Source: Avena insularis (lineage: Eukaryota > Streptophyta > Magnoliopsida > Poales > Poaceae). Taken from it: a stretch of 64,000 nucleotides of DNA. The stretch is from assembly GCA_023614405.1 (NCBI GenBank), contig CM042693.1:339247527-339311526 (forward strand). The letters run 5' to 3'. This document shows positions 22,939-34,226 of the stretch, piece by piece. The notes under the pieces were generated by a model. That model did not search any database and was not told the origin of the DNA. It saw only the letters and a list, made by a program, of their open reading frames with translations. Made by a program: the position numbers and the translations under genes. Positions within the stretch are counted from its first letter, which is position 1. Each line of letters starts with the position of its first letter.

Positions 22939-25556
22939 GTCTTAGAAGTTATTACTTCATTAATGAACTCTTCTTATCCTTTTTGTTTGATTTTTGTGCC
23001 AAGAATGACCTCTAATGAGAAGGAAGTAAGATTGGGGAGTTGCTGTTCCGAAACAGATTTATATCCTCCACCAAACAAATTCGTGAGGAGTCTCTGTAAC
23101 TCTGATTGAGCTGAAAATTTACGAATAAATCCCCCAGTATGTTATATAACTTTCATTAGTTCAACGCTTTTTGATTTGAGCAACATAAGATGTTCGAAAA
23201 AATCGGTTTCTACCTGCTGGTCTGTTTTGACAGATTTGTTCCATTATTTGCATTTGCTTCTTATTGATTCCTTTTTGAGTTCTCTTTAGGTGAATTGAGC
23301 TTTTTGAAGGAGTTACTATAGTATCTTGTGTTTTTAATGAAAAGCCTTGCTGTTCCAAAGCTTTGCCAGGGGTCTAATATCTTTTGAATACACTAATGTT
23401 GCTAATGAATATTGTGTGAAGTTCTGTATGAAGGAAAAAAATTAGGTGTAGAGAGAGAATGATGCAATGAGATGAAGAATGGACAAAAGCTCAAGCTTGG
23501 GGATGCCACCATGGTGTCACCCCAAGAAATATCCAAGAGGTACAAGCGTCAAAGCTTGGGGATGCCCAAGGCATCCCCTTCTTCATCAATAAAAAGCTTA
23601 GGTCTGTCTAGACACTTCGTTTTTATTGTTTCATGCACAGTTGTGTTGTTCTTGGAGCGCCTTAGTTTTCATTTGATTTGCTTATGTTGTTTATTTTGCT
23701 TGAATAAAGTAGTTTGGACCCTCGTTCTCGCTGTGTTGTTTTGCAAATAAGTTTGCTTAGTGTTGGAAAGGAGTAGTAAGTTCTTGCTTGAAGTGCAAGA
23801 GGAGCTTGCATTGACTGTGACTTACACTTTAGCATGACATGCCAGGTGTTGTTTTGACCTTATGCTTAGTGATTATTGCTTTAGCATGTCTTGTTCCAAA
23901 CAATTGGGATTGCTTAGTGTGCCTTGAAGAAATTATGTGTTGTTTTAGCACGCAAAAGCATAGTATTGTGGTATTCTCCTTTGATGCTTTGTTTGGGTTG
24001 AATTGACACATGATCACACCATGTTATGACTCTCACAAGTCACAATTAGCCTCTATGATCATTTAGTCCTTGACTTGTAGTACCACTCTTTGCTTTGATT
24101 AGTATGCTTTGTTGCACTGCATGATTATGGCCATTATTGCTCTCTTAGTTGGTTGCTCCCAGTCTTTTGCTAGCCTCCACTTGTATGAGTAAGTTCTACT
24201 CATGATTCCAACTCCCAAGAAACCAAGTTATTCCAAAGTGTCCACTATAAACTCCTATGCATGGTGTGTTACACCATTCCAAGTATATTCTTGTTTTCAA
24301 CTATCTTCCAATTAAAAACTATTTTGTTATGTGAAAACTTAGTGATTAAAGCCCTCACGAACTTGACGGCACACTTTATTATTTGCCCCTAATAAACTTG
24401 AACCATTGTGACAACTTTGTTGTATATTCTTGCACTTATAAGTTGGAATTAGCAGAACCGTGCTGTCACAGGAACATTTTCAACATTGCACTTGTACCTT
24501 GTTGTACTCAGTTGATATCATGTTCTTTTGTCTATGGATGTCACCGGTGTGAAATAAAGAGGAAACTTGTAAGTCCATGGAGTTTGTATCCTGTGTTAGA
24601 GAAACACCTGGGCCGCTAGCCTAAGCCATGCCTAATCATGGTGGAAACTTGCAGCATCACCATATTGAGCTATCTATGAAGCATCCTCAATAAAAAGCTA
24701 TGCATATGGTAAATAAAAAGATTGCTGAGATGCTCATTGTCTGCTTGCCTTGTCATTTTGGTTATTGGAAAGCTCATGTACCATGTGCAAGGGGTACCCC
24801 GTTGGCGGTTCTCAATGATATGCAAATACTTACAGTGACAAGAACTTACCTGGACCCAAAGTTGAGTATGCATGAGGTGTGGCCCTCGTATTCAAGGGAC
24901 TTGAGATTGCCAACTTATACTTCGTCAAGCATATACTCCAGCTTTGCCAGTTTAACCTTAATCACTTCAAGATGCTTATGATAGGGGCAATGAGGGATGA
25001 AAGCTAACAAGTATCATAATTTTTGGAAGCTCTTTTTGAATCTTTTAATCCCTGCTTCCTTTACAAAAAGGCATTTCTTCCACCAATATTTGAGTCTCCA
25101 CCTTCTACCTTTAGGCACCATTAAGAGAGCATAGTTTTCATTCTGTGTGCAGTGTTCCAAAGCTTATTAATTGATGCATATTGTGTTATTACTTGTTCTT
25201 GTGCTATTTGTTTCTAGTCACCCTTGTGAACTTTGCAGGTGTCCTATGCATCTATATTGCTACTATATGAAGGACAAACTGATTACCACTATGCTATGTT
25301 TTTTGTATGTGAAACAAACAAACGTTTTTCAATGCATATTTCATGATCTTTGTTTGTAGCTTGTCATGTTGCATGCATAGTTATTATGTCCTATTGTTAT
25401 AACTCCATCTTTCATGCACATGTTTAGAGTTCTTTGATCCCAGCTTTCAATGCTTGCAAATGGTTGGATCTATTGTGAGGGTGCATGTCACCTCAAAAAT
25501 TATTCTGTTTATCACTTACCTACTCGAGGACGAGCAGGAGTTAAGCTTGGGGATGC
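22939..25556 (+). other. Non-coding 3' internal region and polypurine tract
   Basis: About 2.6 kb without a supported ORF. From about 24125 it is homologous to 2795-4212. It ends with TTAAGCTTGGGGATGC directly before the LTR at 25557, the polypurine tract. Two more copies of the core AGCTTGGGGATGCC lie at about 23494 and 23552. Confidence 0.75.
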
Positions 25557-27116
25557 TGATACATTGGAAACGTATCTATAATTTTTGATGCTCCATGCTT
25601 GTTTAGTATCTACTTTGCTTTACTTGTCCACACTTTGAGGTGCTTTTTACATGTTTTCTAGTACTAACCTATTAACAAGCTGCAACAGTGCCAGATGCCT
25701 GTTTTCTGCTATTTTTGGTTTTAGAAAAGTTAGTAAAGAAATATTCTCGGAATTGGACGGGACAAACGTCAAAGTCAATTACTTTCCGTGGGGAACAAGA
25801 AGTCTAGAGGAGAGCCGAAGGGGCCAGCCAGGGGGGCCAGACCCACCCCAGGGGCGGGTGGGCCCAGCCCTGCGCCTAGCTAGGGTTTGCCAACCCTGGC
25901 CGCCTCCTCGGTCTCCCCCTTCGCCTATAAGAAGCCCCCGATGCAGAAACCCTGAGTATCCGATCAAATATCCACAAAACCGTCTACAGCCGCCGCCATC
26001 GTCCCTAGATCGGGGGGATCTTAAGTTCTTCCCGGCACCCTACCAGAGGGGAGATCATCCCGGAGGCCTTCTCTCTGGTATGATGCGTGAGTAGTTCCAC
26101 CTTGGACTATGGGTCCATGTAGTAGCTAGATGGTTGTATCTCCTCCTTTGTGCTTTCATGTATAGATCTTGTGAGCTCCGTTCATGATCAAGATCTAATC
26201 TATTTGTAATCATGCATGTTGTGTTTGCGGGGATCTGATGGATATTGAGATTATTATGTTGGTTTGATTAATGGTTTTGTCTTTATGATTCTATCATGTC
26301 TGTGTTGTTTGTGATCTTGCATGCTCTCCGTTGTTAGTAGCTATCTTGGCCAAGTAGTTGCTAGTGACTCCAAGAGGGGGTATTTATGCTCGATAGTGGG
26401 TTCATGCCTCTAGTTTCCAAGGGAAGTGACAATAATCTCTTCGGTTGTAGATGTGTTGTTGCTACTAGGGAGAAAACAACGGTCTCTTGTTCATGGAACA
26501 TGTGGACTGTTTACCTTACACACTTTGCTTAAAGCAGTTGTCTGTTGCTTGCAACTTAATACTGGAGGGGGTTCGGATGATAACCTGAAGGTGGACTTCT
26601 AGTCATAGATGCAGTTGGATGGCGGTCTATGTATCTTGTTGTATTGCCCAATCGAATCTCATAGGATCTTTCTAACTAGTAATTGCATTGTTATGCCGTG
26701 CTCGCCTTCACCAATTGTCCTGATGTAATTTGTTTACCCTTCATGCCATGTTGTTTATCTAAGGAGAGCACCTCTAGTGAACTATGGACCCCGGTCCAAT
26801 CTTTACCATTGATACATCTTCCACTATTACTTGTTTACTTGCTGCAAACCAGTACCTTCCACACCTAACGTTTAATCCTTTGTTACATCAACCGGTGAGA
26901 TTGACAACCTCACTGTTAGTTGGGGCAAAGTCTTGAGTTTGTGTTGTGCAGGTCTCCGCGTTGCTTGTAACACCTGTGTGACGTTTCCGTCCTCCTACTG
27001 GTTCGATAACCTCGGTTTCTTACTGAGGGAAGACTTGCTGCTGTGCTGCTTCACACCTTGCTCTTGGGGTTCCCAACAGACTCCACTTCTCTGGTGCCAT
27101 CAAGGATTTATCAACA
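25557..27116 (+). repeat. 3' LTR of the non-autonomous element
   Basis: Begins TGATACATTGGAAACGTATC and ends AGGATTTATCAACA. It differs from the 5' LTR by scattered substitutions and small indels only, so the insertion is younger than the host Gypsy, whose LTRs differ far more. Confidence 0.88.
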
Positions 27117-27705
27117 TGCTCCCCTGCGAGACATAATCGATAACCGTGACGCTACATGACATGTCGCAAAGTGGGGAATAGAGCTTGCAGCTTTCGACAT
27201 TGAGTACAAGCCGCGTACAACAATCAAGTCCCAAATACTTGCCGACTTTGTTGTTGACTGGACGGTATAAAACACAAGTTCGTCAGACTTGGAATTTTGG
27301 ACCCTTCATTTTGACGGATCAAAAGCACGAGGAGGCTCGGGGGCTGGCGTGATGCTCAAATCACCCCAAGGAGATAAGATGTTCATTGTGTTACAAATAC
27401 ACTTCACGGCGACCAATAATATTTCCGAGTATGAAGCATTGCTGCATGGAATACGCATGACCAAAAACATTGGCATAGCAAGAATCATGTGTTACGGAGA
27501 CTCGGATTTAGTTGCTCAACAAGTATCCGATATCTGCAATGCAAACAAGCACATGGCAGCATACAAAGCTGTTGTGGATGAACTATCTAAACCGTTCGAG
27601 GGTTTTGAGGTTCAACACATCCCTCAAGCAGAAAATGAGGAAGCAAATGCTCTATCAAGGATAGGCTCTTTGCACGGAAACAAGTACCGGATGACGCTTT
27701 TTTAG
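27117..27705 (+). pseudogene. Gypsy RNase H region
   Basis: The reading continues pol after the nested element: CVLRDI-like text at 27121, then VAKWGIELAAFDIEYKPRT and LADFVVDWT, then from 27289 FWTLHFDGSKARGGSGAGVM, ATNNISEYEALLHGIRM and YGDSDLVAQQV. This is the RVT_3/RNase H domain typical of plant Gypsy pol. Two stops occur in the first 150 bp. The frame from 27289 stays open until the tail MTLF. Confidence 0.82.
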
Positions 27706-29018
27706 AGCATTTAAGGGTCCCCTCCATAACAGGAGTTGATGAAGACTATCCGACGAAATCCGACTCACCTTTAATAGCAGTTCTGGCTGTAATTCCCAGC
27801 TGGACAAAACCCTATCTGGATTTCCTGATAGACGGAAAATTACCCAAAGACAAAGTCCTGTGCCGACAGATCGTCCGATGAGCAAATGCCTACACTATGA
27901 TAAATGGTGAGCTCTATAAGCAGAGTGTTTCTGGGGTCTTTCAGCAATTTATTTCTCCGGAAGGAGTGGAGATCTTACGAGAAATCCATGAAGGCGAGTG
28001 TGGTCACCACGCTGCATCCAGATACTTAGTGGCAAAAGCTTTTAGACACGAATTCTTTTAGCTTACAGCTAAGGCAGATGCCGATAAACTAGTCAAAACG
28101 TGCAAAAGTTGCCAAAAGTACACCCATTAGGCACATGTTACAGCTGAACAGCTGCGAACAATCCCTATTACATGGCCATTTGCGGTTTGGGGGCTTGATA
28201 TGGTAGGGCCATTTCGTACGGCAAAATGTGGATTTACTCACCTACTAGTGATGGTGGATAAATTTAGAAAGTGGATTGAGGCTAAACCCGTAACCAGTTG
28301 CGATGGAGCCACAACCAGAAAGTTCGTTCAGGACGTGATCATCTAATTCGGATATCCGCATAGTATAATAACTGACAATGGGATCAATTTTTCTATGAGA
28401 GAACTTGTCGAATTCTGCGAAGAACAAGGCATCCGACTCGATATTGCATCAGTTACGCATTCACAAGATAATGGACAAGTCGAAAGAACCAATGGTCTCA
28501 TTTTACAGAGACTCCGACCTTGTCTCGAGGCACCACTTTGTCGTGCCGCGGGGGTTTGGGTGAAAGAATTACCTTCTGTGATATGGAGCTTACGTACAAC
28601 TCCTAACAGATCAACCAGATACACTCTTTTCTTCTTGGTCTATGGTGCAGAAGCAGTTCTTTCAAGTGATCTAATTCATCAGTCTTTACGAGTCAAAGCA
28701 TATATCAAAGAAGATGCAGAAGTTTCTCGACAAGACGATCTCGATATAATCGAAGAAGTACGCCTCGTTCCTGAGCAGAGATCTATAGCCTATCAGCAGA
28801 AGTTACGCAAGTATCATAGTCAGAGAGTTCAAAACCGTTCTTTTAGGAAAGGCGATTTGGTTCTCCGACTTGTGCAAAAAAGAATGCACAAAATTTCCCC
28901 GATTTGGAAAGTACCTTTTATGATTAGTAGAGTTCTGCATAATGGGTCGTATTATTTAACTGATATGAGACCAGTCAAGAAAAGACTGGATACTCGGAAG
29001 AGAAAGAGAGCGCGGTAG
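27706..29018 (+). pseudogene. Gypsy integrase
   Basis: The zinc-binding part is visible (HEGECGHHAASRYL and CKSCQKY). The catalytic core has Asp in GLDMVGPF, Asp in IITDNGINF and Glu in GQVERTNGL. The C-terminal part from 28395 is open for 207 codons and ends in a basic tail (RLDTRKRKRAR). Three stops upstream are TAG near 28060, TAG near 28128 and TAA near 28344, at places where relatives have Trp, Gln and Gln. The enzyme cannot be made as it stands. Confidence 0.85.
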
Positions 29019-29741
29019 CACAGACCCGGATGAAATAGACCGTTCATGGAATATTACACAGCTACATCCCTTCTATTCTTAGTTATATTTCCTTGTAATC
29101 ATATATGTACATGTTCAAAGTGAAATAAAATATTGGTTTCCTCATATGTTATCTTTGAGAAGTTTTTTTGCCATCTTATTTCCAAAAGAGCATGTCATTT
29201 TCAAAAATCCCAGAATGCTTGAAAGTAATTTATGCTCATGTTCGTTCTGGTTACAATTTTTGAATATCTACAAATGTTACCTTAGGATAAAAAATTCAAT
29301 TTATTGTCTATACTTTAGTTTTTTATCTGATTGCTTAGACGCGGGTATTTTCCGAGTAATGAATTGTTGGTACTGGAAGCCGGCTTTGTTTCCGAGTTTA
29401 AACTAGTTTAGCAATTGAGATCCGTTGCTCGGCAAAGTTTCCGTGCTAGAGGTTTAACAACTCATGAAAGGGACGAGGAAGAGAGCCAGATAAAACGACA
29501 AGTATAGGCATAAACCAAAAGTGCTTCAGAATTTTTTTCAAAAGCACACACATAAAATGTATACAAGCAAAAGTGCTACGATAGTAAAAGCATCAGTTTT
29601 TACAGACCAGCACAAATAAAAATATTGTTTCCATCATTACATTGCCAAAAGTTTAGAATAATGCATAAAAACTGTTTATGCTACAGAGCCAGGTGGTGGT
29701 GATGAAGAAGGTGGAGCACTGGAATCGACGACATTGTCGCC
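29019..29741. other. Spacer between integrase and the antisense gene
   Basis: AT-rich internal sequence of the Gypsy element. A possible polyadenylation context (AATAAAATATTGG) occurs near 29125. No gene seen. Confidence 0.4.
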
Positions 29742-32700
29742 CTAAACCTCAGACTCAGAAGCTACTTCAGCAAGGCTGTCTTCTGGTTCTTGAGGCGAAG
29801 GAGGCACAACGACAGATCCGAAGAATGACGTCGTGTAGTTGGTCATCTCCGGCACGCGACAAGCATAACCTACACAGGAGTCTTGGATAGCCTTGATGTC
29901 CTGTGGGTTACCCTCATCGTCCTCCTCGACGATACCTTTGATGACATGCCAGATTTCCATCTCGCTGTGGTGGCTCATCACCATGGTAAGAGCAGTCTGA
30001 GCAGCAGTCCGAGCGTAGGAGATCTTACAGTCCTCGATAAGCTTCGGAATCTCCTTGTACTTGTCCCTCACCTCTTGTACTGACATCTTGTGCAAGTCAG
30101 AAAGTTTGACCGACTTGCCAGCCTCTTTAAGAGTTTGGCGGAAGTCGAACAACACATCTCCGACGAGCTTGATGCACTCGAGGTGGGGTTCATAAGTAGG
30201 AGAGTCGGAAAGATTCAGGGGGGCTAGGAAAGAACCAAAAGTCAAAATTTGACTCAAAAAAGAAATTCGAGAAACCAATCGAACAAAGTAAGTCGGAAAT
30301 CTTACCTAGCACAGAATAATCCCACTGGGCACGCTCCTCGCGGAGGCTGTTCAGCTCATTCTCTGTGGCCTGGGCTAGATCCCTCTAGCTATCAAAGTCC
30401 TTCCGAAGATCATCCAATTGTTTGTCTCGGAGGGCCAACAGCTTCTCGAGCCTCACGGTCTCATGGTTGCTTGATTCCAGAACAGTAGCTACGAATTTCT
30501 CCGACTCAATAGTTAGCTTCTCAATCTTGTCCTGGAGCTCAGCATTTTCTAGTTCCAAGACCTTATAGTTCTCGGATTGCTCCACCATCTTGCTAGACTC
30601 GCATAACAGTTCTGCAAAGGGAAAAATATCAGTCGGACAGAACAAGTTTGACTATGACAATAGCTAACTGACAAAGAACAAGTTTTACCTTCTGCTTCAT
30701 CTTTCTCAAATTTTAACTTTGAATTCTCAAGGCGCAAGGCTTTGATCTCCTTGCGTTTATTACAAATGTTCGTAAGAAATTCCTGGTTGGAAGATGCAAT
30801 TTTCTGTAAGTTTAGATACGGAATACCGTCAGACGGCTACTAAGACTCGGGCTGCAAATTTAACTAAGTAAAAATACAGCATGAGCCTTGGGGGCTACAC
30901 TACATCGTTCTTTTGCAACCTAAGAGCATAAACTCGGATCCAACGATGTTTATCCGACTTTATTCTTGTGGGCTAGAGGATATGATAATAAAATAAATGC
31001 AAATAAGAATCAGAAACTTACAATATGTTCCAAGTGCAACTTCTCAAATCCGAGTTTAGTGTTGTGAAACACTTTCTCGGCAAGGGAGAGGGAGGGAACA
31101 TCCATCACTAGGAGTTCTCCAGACTCTATCTTCGCATCCCAGACCAAAATTTGGTCCAGGAGGCTAACCAGCTTGACGTCCTCCTGCTCGTGGCTTGCTG
31201 CCTCTGCGGGGTTTGCTTCTCAAGGTTGGACTGAGCGAGCCTAAGGATCTCTTCCGTCTTCTTCCTCTTTAGGCCAGAGACAGCAGAGCCGACCACTTTA
31301 TCCAAAGTTCCTATAGATATTACCATGGGATCATTACCCTTGACAGGTTCATCCTTGTTACTTGATCACCAACGGTGACCAAGGCTTTCGAGAAGTTGCC
31401 AGCATCAGGAGAGGCAGAAGCCTCTGGTGCTGATGGAGTACTGGATGGAGTCGGTGGCGACATGGCAGGGGAGATGACAAGCTTCTGCTGACGCATTTGC
31501 TTGCCCGGCTTGCTGTCTGGCTTCGTCTTACTCTTCAAAACTGCTTTAGCTCTGAGGCATGGAAATCCGAATATTAGGTATGCTTTGGAAAGAAAGAAAG
31601 GTGCAAAGTACTTAAAACAAAGAGACATGGTGCTTACTTTTTAACTACTGGCGACACTTGGCTACTAGCAGTGATAACAACCTCCTTCGCCTTACGCTTC
31701 TTGGAGGCGGAGGCGGAAACTTCTTGCACCTCATCATCCTCCGTCGCCTCCGGATTGTCGGAGAGATAGACCTCTAGTGGATCTAGCTCAGACTCGGGGA
31801 GTTTCTCGAGCTGCCAAAGTCATCGGTGAAAATAGAATTGGAGAAAGAACATAAAAGAACGACAAAACATAGTCGAAATATTTACCGAAGTCAGAGGATG
31901 GTTGGACGTGAACATCTTCATGGAAACATCCGGAACTTTTCGTTCCACTCTTTCCTTAATCAAATACTGCATGAGGGTCTTGTAGTCCTTAGCCGGAATC
32001 CGGTGTGGGCTCACCCGCAGGCTCTCCTTCTTGTCAATGGTGAAGGTGTGCACGAGGCGATCTCCATGATGCTGCAGAGGCTGGATCCGGCGATCCAGCC
32101 AACAGTGGATCAAGTCGGATCCGCGGAGGCCCTTGTGCATCATCAGAAACTCAATCCGCCGTTTGGCGAGGATCAAGATATCCGACTGTTCTGGCGCTTC
32201 CGCGTCCCATGACTTCTGGTGGGGGGCGGCACCGTCGGCGAATGCCGGAAGACCTTCTGCCTTTTCAGGAGCCAGAATATCCTTATGATAAAAGAAGGTT
32301 CCGGCCCAACTTCTGACGGATTCACTAGCGTTAATTCTAGGATAAACACGGTTTCTCCTAAGGACTAAGCTAAGGGTGACGGTGGTATAAGGCACACCGG
32401 CTCTAATAGAGTTCTTCCGGGTACCGTAGTAGTACCGAAAAAGGGTGAGACTTGGCCTAATGCCAAGAAACCCCTCGCAGAGAGCTGCGTGAGTGCTAAG
32501 CTCGAGCAGAGAGTTGGGAGGGAGGTTATGGAGATGCACACTGTAATGATTGAGGACCTCGACGAAGAAGTCCGACGGTGGCAAGCTGAGGCCACGGTCG
32601 ATGTGCGTGCAAACGAACACCGCCATTGCCGTGGGCGGAATGGCGTGATCGAGGCGCCCGCCACGCCAAGCGACGATGAATAATTCGTCCTCCATGACCT

Positions 32701-32806
32701 GGAGTTCGACGTCGTCCATGACGCTGGGGACCCAGAGGCCCCGCATCTTCTTATCATCCGCCGCCGACAAACCCGCCGCCGCTCCTAAGCCCAAGACAGA
32801 CGCCAT
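29742..32806 (-). CDS. Antisense spliced gene in the Gypsy element (putative gypsy type transposon domain)
   Basis: Starts at ATG 32806 on the minus strand. Exon 1 (32806-31886) has 307 open codons with LSLPPSDFFVEVLNHYSVHL, LCEGFLGIRPSL and HKGLRGSDLIHCWLDRRIQP, the pattern of the plant 'putative gypsy type transposon' domain (PF04195). Donor GTAAAT and acceptor GCAG lead to exon 2 (31810-31638), which carries a basic KKRKAKE stretch. Donor GTAAGC leads to exon 3 (31551 to about 31334), Pro/Ser-rich. Phases match at both junctions. Later parts are a short exon starting near 31310, a coiled-coil segment (30645-30310; KVLELENAELQDKIEKLTI) with a single TAG at 30385-30387, and a last exon ending in DSLAEVASESEV at 29742. 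Function is unknown. It runs against pol and its exons are far less broken than pol. Confidence 0.7.
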
Positions 32807-33375
32807 CGCTCTTGGAGAAGAAGGACTGGTGGGGGAGAGATATTTTTTCTTGAGGCGTGTAGATGGGAATGGCTGTGGAGCGCTCGAGGAGTACGGGGAG
32901 ACAATGAATGAAGCGTTGGAGAGATAAATTTAAGAGAAGGGTTTTCTCCTCTCTTTTATTTACCTCTGCGCCAAGATTCGTGTGTTGATGCACGTGATTG
33001 GCGCCACGCGTATAGGAGAGAGGGAGGTAGCTTCCTCGCGACTCTTCCACCCCCTCGATTTTCGCGTTAGCATTGAAACGACGTTCTGTTCCGTAAGGAA
33101 CGGACCCACCAACAGTCGTGTTGATGGGACTCCTGTCAGTAACAGGACCTGGTCTGAAAAGTTGTCAGCCCGCACGCCGCTATAAAATCTGGCTCATGTT
33201 TCAAACTGAGCAAGGAAAAGACTGAAGTCAGAACAAAACATATCCGACTCAACTGACTCGGAATCCTACACTACTGAATGAAGTTTTCGAGAACCCTTCA
33301 AGATTCTTAAGACGGAGAAATCACCAAGCTAGACGATTTATCCGACTTTGGATCTTGGAGACTTCCGGGGCCTAC
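32807..33375. other. Region between the antisense gene start and the 3' LTR
   Basis: It holds the presumed promoter of the antisense gene; an AT-rich CTTAAATTTATC (minus strand) near 32936 is the only TATA-like candidate there. On the plus strand a good TATA motif (CTATAAAAT) lies at about 33180-33188. No coding call is made. Confidence 0.4.
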
Positions 33376-33858
33376 TATTAGGGATATACTTTTCGGGTAT
33401 ACCCACGGGACTCGCTGACCAGGGTGGCCCACCAACGGGTTAGAGCTTTGCTTCATAGGCGGTCCAGTCAGAGAAAGAGGAGGAGCCAGTTCCGGCTATG
33501 ACAAGGCCTAGAAGAGTTACCGACTTAGGCTTGTAGTATTACTTGTAGTCCAAGCTGTATCTAGTTACCAACTCTGTAACATAGCCGGATAGGTCTCTCC
33601 TGTAACCCTAGGTCCTGATATCTATATAAACCAGCCCTATGGAAGCTTTTAGGGCACAACCAATCTTACTACCACAATCCCAACTCGCACAGACGAATCT
33701 CTCTTGTAATCCGCTGTAATATTACTGGGTTGCTAGCAGGAGTAGGATCCAATCACCGCAGTCGGATCTGAATCTAGGTAAACATCCGATGTTTCACACT
33801 CCATCTTTCCAACGCTACTAGGACCCCCTATGACGTACTTGTCGATAATCCGACGACA
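33376..33858 (+). repeat. 3' LTR of the Tat-type Gypsy element
   Basis: Begins TATTAGGGATATAC (the expected TG has become TA) and ends GACGACA, followed by the target copy CAATT. It carries TATATAAA at 33623-33630. It is about 37 bp shorter than the 5' LTR owing to deletions. Confidence 0.88.
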
Positions 33859-34020
33859 CAATTAGCTAGAGAGGAGTTCCAATATTTTGAGTTGGCCTGT
33901 AAGGTTTAGACCTTTTTTCTTTCCCACTCTTGCAGTTAGCAGCTAGTCTGCTTTGTATTGTTTCTCTCTCTCTTCTAAAATGAAATGGCAGAGCTCCTGC
34001 CTCGGCTCGTAAAATAAAAC
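33859..34020 (+). pseudogene. LINE ORF2 C-terminal fragment, right part, with 3' UTR
   Basis: The frame continues from 12402: QLAREEFQYFELACKV and then a stop at about 33907. A short 3' UTR follows, ending near GGCTCGTAAAATAAAAC, which looks like a LINE 3' end. The exact outer boundary and the LINE's own target-site duplication were not found. Confidence 0.6.
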
Positions 34021-34226
34021 TTTTTGACACGAAATAGGTGCTCCTCTCTCAAGGTAATGCATGAAGAGAAATTATGCAATGCCAGGAACTTGTATCACTG
34101 CATGCGATTAGCCAACGGGCCTTCAACAGATCAACAGTTCTAGACGTGAGCTGCAACTCCAGGTCCGATCTTCTGATTGCACACACATCAGGTTTTGCTA
34201 GCGCCTCCTGGAAGAACAGGAAAGTT

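Larger units (their letters stand above)
19916..27116 (+). mobile_element. Complete non-autonomous LTR element (Athila-like signals)
   Basis: LTRs 19916-21491 and 25557-27116 are nearly identical by eye. The flanking bases CGCTA (19911-19915) and TGCTC (27117-27121) are explained as a CGCTC target duplication with one change in each copy, and the host pol frame reads across it. The internal 4.1 kb has an Asp-tRNA primer site, one decayed ORF without a known domain, long non-coding 3' sequence and a polypurine tract. No gag or pol domain is present, so movement must have depended on proteins from another element. Confidence 0.9.
12403..33858 (+). mobile_element. Old Tat-type Gypsy retrotransposon with two nested insertions
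   Basis: LTRs at 12403-12922 and 33376-33858 are homologous but clearly diverged. The flanks 12398-12402 (TAATT) and 33859-33863 (CAATT) form a target-site duplication with one difference. Order inside: primer site, gag, protease, reverse transcriptase, RNase H, integrase, then a minus-strand spliced gene before the 3' LTR. Extra antisense ORFs downstream of pol are known in the Tat lineage (for example RIRE2 and Grande relatives). Removing the nested insertions 17996-19672 and 19916-27116 leaves about 12.6 kb. Many stops and frameshifts show it is dead. Confidence 0.9.

Noticed and set aside
31820..32806. 328-codon minus ORF as a normal host gene
   Set aside because: It lies between integrase and 3' LTR of a Gypsy element and matches the antisense ORF known in that lineage.
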